This document shows, one piece after another, positions 61,266 through 64,000 of a stretch of 64,000 nucleotides of DNA. The position numbers and the translations under genes were made by a program. The notes below the pieces were generated by a model. It saw nothing but the letters and a program-made list of their open reading frames with translations. It made no database searches and was not told the origin of the DNA. Origin of the DNA: Anaerolineae bacterium. Its GTDB lineage: Bacteria; Chloroflexota; Anaerolineae; 4572-78; J111. Location of the stretch: assembly GCA_022071955.1 (NCBI GenBank), contig JAJVIM010000007.1, positions 264,167 to 328,166 on the forward strand, written 5' to 3'. Within the stretch, counting starts at the first letter, position 1. Every line of letters begins with the position of its first letter.

Positions 61266-61736
61266 ATGCCTGTGTTCAACTTTGTGCAAAATATCTGGCT
61301 TGATTTGCATCCAATGATTGTTCACTTTGCCCTGGCCGGGCTGTTTCTGAGTTTTGGGTTTACGCTGCTGGCCCGGATATGGACAAACGCCGCGTTCATC
61401 GAAACATCGTGGGTTTTACTGGTGGTCGGCGTGGCCGCGGCGGTTCCGGCGGTAATTACCGGCTTCCTGGCCCATCTACCTTATGAGGGAACGGCGCTGG
61501 CAGAAGCCATTACATCGCACCAATTTTTGGGGATGATTGGCACGCTGGTTTGCATTGGCCTGCTCGTCTGGCGTTTCTTTGCCCGGCGGCGCGGCCAGGA
61601 TATCGGCGGGCACCCGGCTTATTTGGGGCTGGTTGCCTTGGGGCTGGTCTGGCTGGTGCTGCTGGGCGGCACGGGCGGCAATCTGGTGTTTGAGTTGGGC
61701 GTCAATGTACGCGGCGTCAATCCGCTGCTGAAATAA
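61266..61736 (+). CDS. DUF2231-like membrane protein
   Basis: A 156-residue protein with four hydrophobic segments. LDLHPMIVHFALAGLFLSFG near the start and AEAITSHQFLGMIGTLVCIG in the middle carry the conserved His residues of DUF2231 membrane proteins (HP-xVHF and a second His in helix 3). These may bind haem or metal but are uncharacterised. The Gly-rich GGTGGNLVFELGVNV ends the protein. It follows the SRPBCC gene by 15 bases and is followed by another membrane gene after 15 bases, so the three look co-transcribed. Confidence 0.75.
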   Translation: MPVFNFVQNIWLDLHPMIVHFALAGLFLSFGFTLLARIWTNAAFIETSWVLLVVGVAAAVPAVITGFLAHLPYEGTALAEAITSHQFLGMIGTLVCIGLLVWRFFARRRGQDIGGHPAYLGLVALGLVWLVLLGGTGGNLVFELGVNVRGVNPLLK

Positions 61737-61751
61737 CCAGAGAGGGAATGA

Positions 61752-62156
61752 ATGAAACCAACCGATTCCATTCCGATGGCCATAAAAATCTACGGCGGAA
61801 TTATTGCCGTCCTGGGCCTGTTTTTTGCCTATGCCTGCTATTTCAACCCGGCCCAAATTTCACCGGGTGCCGTGTTGGGTAACACTTCCATCAAACTGGC
61901 GTTCTACACCGTTGGCGCGTTGGCCCTCGGTTTAAGTGTAGGGCTGGCTCTGGCTATCATCAGCAACCGGCCAAAGTCCATGGCCTTGATCCTGATTGTG
62001 CGCGTGGTGGTTGCCCTTCAAGATTTGGGCATTGCGTTGGCGCTCGGATTGGGCGTGGGGTTAGTTATCTTTCAGGTGATTGTCAGCCTGCTGGGAATTG
62101 CCTCCATTGTCAAATTGTTTGCCATAATTAAAACAGCCGAGCATCAGGCGGCTTAA
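61752..62156 (+). CDS. Small membrane protein, paralogue of the gene at 63680
   Basis: A 134-residue protein with four hydrophobic segments. Its first helix and loop, FFAYACYFNPAQISPGAVLG, match TYACYFNPELIYPGAV of the protein at 63680, and both continue with two to three helices separated by an Asn-Arg-Pro/Arg-Asn-Pro loop and an LQDLGI/LQDMFI segment, so they are paralogues. No established function. ATG 61752 has a GAGAGGGA site, 15 bases after the DUF2231 stop. Confidence 0.7.
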   Translation: MKPTDSIPMAIKIYGGIIAVLGLFFAYACYFNPAQISPGAVLGNTSIKLAFYTVGALALGLSVGLALAIISNRPKSMALILIVRVVVALQDLGIALALGLGVGLVIFQVIVSLLGIASIVKLFAIIKTAEHQAA

Positions 62157-62176
62157 CGCAGAAAAGACGCATCATC

Positions 62177-62983
62177 ATGAAGAAAGTGCTTGTTGCCGGT
62201 GGAAATAGCGGCATCGGTCTTGAGGCGGCGCGCCAACTGGCTGCGCTCGGACATCATGTTATTCTTTTGGGGCGCGACGCGCAGAAAGGGGAGGCGGCGC
62301 TTGCAGAGTTGGAGGGCCGCCCAGGCAAGGCTGAATTTCTTGCCGTTGATCTCTCCACCCACGCAGGCGTCAGAACGGCGGCAACCACGCTTCTCGCCAG
62401 GCATGAATGGTTTGATGTACTGCTGCATTGCACCGGCGTCCTCATCTTTGATGAGGTTCGAACAGCCGATGGCCTGCATCCCTTCTTTGCCGTGAACTAT
62501 CTCAGCCGTTATCACCTGACTCAATTGTTGCTGCCGGCGCTGCGGAAGGCCGAATCTCCACGGGTGATTATGCTCTCAGCCGATATCGCTCTGGATACCA
62601 AAATTGACTTCGATCAGTTCCCCTGGTTCACACCGTTTGAGTTTAGCCGCGCCAGGGCGGCAATCCAGTTTGGCAATCACCACTACGCGGCGCATTTGCG
62701 GGATACAGAGAAGAACATCCTCTCCGCAGTCGTCAACGCGGGGCTGGCCGACACAGGGATTTGGCGTGAAGCGCTGTCAACACGAGAGGGGGTACTTAAT
62801 TCGGGCCGTATGAATTCGGTTCCGGAATCGGCACAGGTCCCGGTGGCGCTCTGCCTCAACAACGGCTGGGAATCGGGTTCGTATTGGGGAACGTTGGGCA
62901 AACTGGAACATACCCCACTGCGGCTGGATACCCCGGCAACGAAGCGGCTCATCTCGATTTGCCGCAACCTTACCGGCGTCTGA
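62177..62983 (+). CDS. SDR-fold protein lacking the YxxxK catalytic pair
   Basis: A 268-residue protein with the SDR cofactor motif AGGNSGIGLEAARQLAALG and the middle segments VDLSTHAG and FFAVNYLSRYHLTQLLLPAL typical of the retinol-dehydrogenase/WWOX-like group. The Ser of VIMLSADIA is present, but the active-site YxxxK reads F156-S-R-A-R160, so normal hydride chemistry is unlikely. It may act as a nucleotide-dependent binding protein or an atypical reductase. It starts 20 bases after the upstream membrane gene but has no good ribosome site. Confidence 0.8.
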   Translation: MKKVLVAGGNSGIGLEAARQLAALGHHVILLGRDAQKGEAALAELEGRPGKAEFLAVDLSTHAGVRTAATTLLARHEWFDVLLHCTGVLIFDEVRTADGLHPFFAVNYLSRYHLTQLLLPALRKAESPRVIMLSADIALDTKIDFDQFPWFTPFEFSRARAAIQFGNHHYAAHLRDTEKNILSAVVNAGLADTGIWREALSTREGVLNSGRMNSVPESAQVPVALCLNNGWESGSYWGTLGKLEHTPLRLDTPATKRLISICRNLTGV

Positions 62984-63139
62984 CTCGAGCCGCGCCTGCG
63001 GCCTCTGGGTGAAGCTCTGCCGGAAAAAGGCCATAAGGCTGGCCCGCGCTCAATCTTATATCCACAAAATTTCCCCGGATTCACAGCGGGCGACCATTCG
63101 GCAAAATTATTTTACTAAATAGTAGAAGAGGAGATCAAA

Positions 63140-63583
63140 ATGCATACGGCGCAACCTATTCCTGTTGTAAAACCCAAAATAATCATCGCGTTGATTTCTC
63201 TATTGGCCGTTTTTCAAACGATGCGGGTCTTTGCCCTGCCGATAATTCAGGGGGTTCTTGGCGGGCAATTCTCTGATGCCTGGCTGTTTCCGGCCATGAC
63301 CGATGTGGTTATTGGTGTGTCCGCTATTTTTGTCGCCTATGCCCTCTGGAGAATGAGAGGGCTTGCAGTGTGGACTGTAGCGATTGTATGGTTTGTAATC
63401 TCCATATCTGACCATTTGGACGCGATTACGGTTATCGCCAATACTACCGAGGCGCTTCCTCCCGGATTTCCTCCCAGCGCCGCTTCAGCCATAACTATGC
63501 TCTCTGTGATGAGCGCCATCGAGATAGTTGCCCTCATTACCCTGATTGGGCTGAAGCTCAGAACATATTATTTGGAGCATTAA
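63140..63583 (+). CDS. Small membrane protein, full-length paralogue of 60489
   Basis: A 147-residue protein with four predicted hydrophobic segments: IIIALISLLAVFQTMRVFAL, an FPAMTDVVIGVSAIFVAYAL segment, VWTVAIVWFVISISDHLDAI and a final MSAIEIVALITLIGL. Conserved-looking His and Asp (SDHLDAI) lie at the end of the third helix. No family name is known to me. ATG 63140 has an AGAGGAG site. It lies 156 bases after the SDR-like gene. Confidence 0.7.
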   Translation: MHTAQPIPVVKPKIIIALISLLAVFQTMRVFALPIIQGVLGGQFSDAWLFPAMTDVVIGVSAIFVAYALWRMRGLAVWTVAIVWFVISISDHLDAITVIANTTEALPPGFPPSAASAITMLSVMSAIEIVALITLIGLKLRTYYLEH

Positions 63584-63679
63584 GCGCGGAGGGTAGCGAT
63601 GCACCATCATCTTTGTTTCTCAGCAGGCTGGACGATTACCATTCGCCAGTTGCGGGTGAGTTAATTACAGTAAATCAAA

Positions 63680-64000
63680 ATGTCTGAAAATAAACCCCAC
63701 CTGAAAACAAACATCCCGCTCTGGATAAATATTTTGCAAGTCATCATTCTGGCAATTTTGACCTTCCAGACCTATGCCTGTTATTTTAACCCCGAATTGA
63801 TTTATCCGGGCGCGGTCACCAACGACGCTGCCGCGCAAGCAATTTACGTGCTTGCCGGCAGAAATACGCTAATGGCGGTTATATCCCTTCTGGCACTGGT
63901 CCGGCAGAATCCGCGCTTCTACTCCTTCGCCTTCCTGATGCACAGCCTGCGCGAATTGCAGGATATGTTCATCAGTCCGTTAACCGGTCAGCCGTTTTAC
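63680..64000 (+). CDS. Small membrane protein, 5' part (runs off right edge)
   Basis: An open frame of 107 codons from ATG 63680 to the window end with no stop, so the C-terminus is missing. It begins with a short polar segment, then a helix IPLWINILQVIILAILTFQT and ACYFNPELIYPGAV, matching the protein at 61752-62156. The second helix region and LRELQDMFISPL follow. Function unknown. No strong ribosome site is visible before the ATG. Confidence 0.65.
   Translation, partial: MSENKPHLKTNIPLWINILQVIILAILTFQTYACYFNPELIYPGAVTNDAAAQAIYVLAGRNTLMAVISLLALVRQNPRFYSFAFLMHSLRELQDMFISPLTGQPFY

Overview
The window is a GC-rich bacterial chromosome segment that looks most like a member of the Chloroflexota, probably class Anaerolineae. 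The inference rests on family content: a SARP/STAND-NTPase/WD40 giant regulator, an F420-type luciferase-like oxidoreductase, a two-subunit 2-oxoacid:ferredoxin oxidoreductase, two circularly permuted ATP-grasp/alpha-E/transglutaminase loci, many dispersed intergenic repeats and no transposase. No rRNA, tRNA, CRISPR array or plasmid/phage hallmark was seen, and taxonomy was not tested by any search.

Layout. 1-5.5 kb: the N-terminal part of a secreted RCC1-repeat protein (minus strand, running off the left edge), a 68-aa gene, and divergent from it a 1457-aa SARP-NB-ARC-WD40 regulator; a gene remnant follows. 6-17.5 kb: a large minus-strand catabolic cluster. Read in its direction of transcription it has an SDR, an LLM oxidoreductase, an aldolase, an XRE-cupin regulator and a second aldolase; then, behind its own promoter, a lipoprotein substrate-binding protein made of two nearly identical tandem domains, a 31-aa ORF coupled to an ABC ATPase, a permease, a saccharopine-dehydrogenase-like enzyme and two more SDRs. 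A second XRE-cupin regulator is divergent (17.9 kb). The picture is inducible uptake and oxidative/aldol breakdown of one small substrate, identity unknown. 18.5-22.8 kb: a glycosidase-like protein with four F5/8-C carbohydrate-binding domains.

23-34 kb: korA/korB-type oxidoreductase, a small ferritin-like protein, then a run of minus-strand genes (MprF-like flippase/transferase, DUF1003 protein, a hypothetical protein, an AI-2E/PerM transporter, a small membrane protein) and a plus-strand HAD phosphatase. The 31.1-31.5 kb gap holds four 15-bp palindromes at exact 22-bp spacing and a MITE-like 106-bp element. 34.3-39.5 kb: an AfuA/FbpABC-type ABC importer whose binding protein carries a LysM domain. 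39.5-52 kb: two amidoligase-type loci (ATP-grasp, alpha-E, DUF2126/transglutaminase; and a fused ATP-grasp/alpha-E plus transglutaminase) around a DeoR-MFS pair.

52.4-58.4 kb: a hybrid sensor histidine kinase with a periplasmic beta-propeller sensor, then an exosortase fused to an EpsI-like domain. 58.9-64 kb: an accessory-looking plus-strand run of an AraC regulator, a SnoaL-like protein, an SRPBCC protein, an SDR lacking its catalytic residues and several small membrane proteins that form two paralogous pairs; the last gene runs off the right edge.
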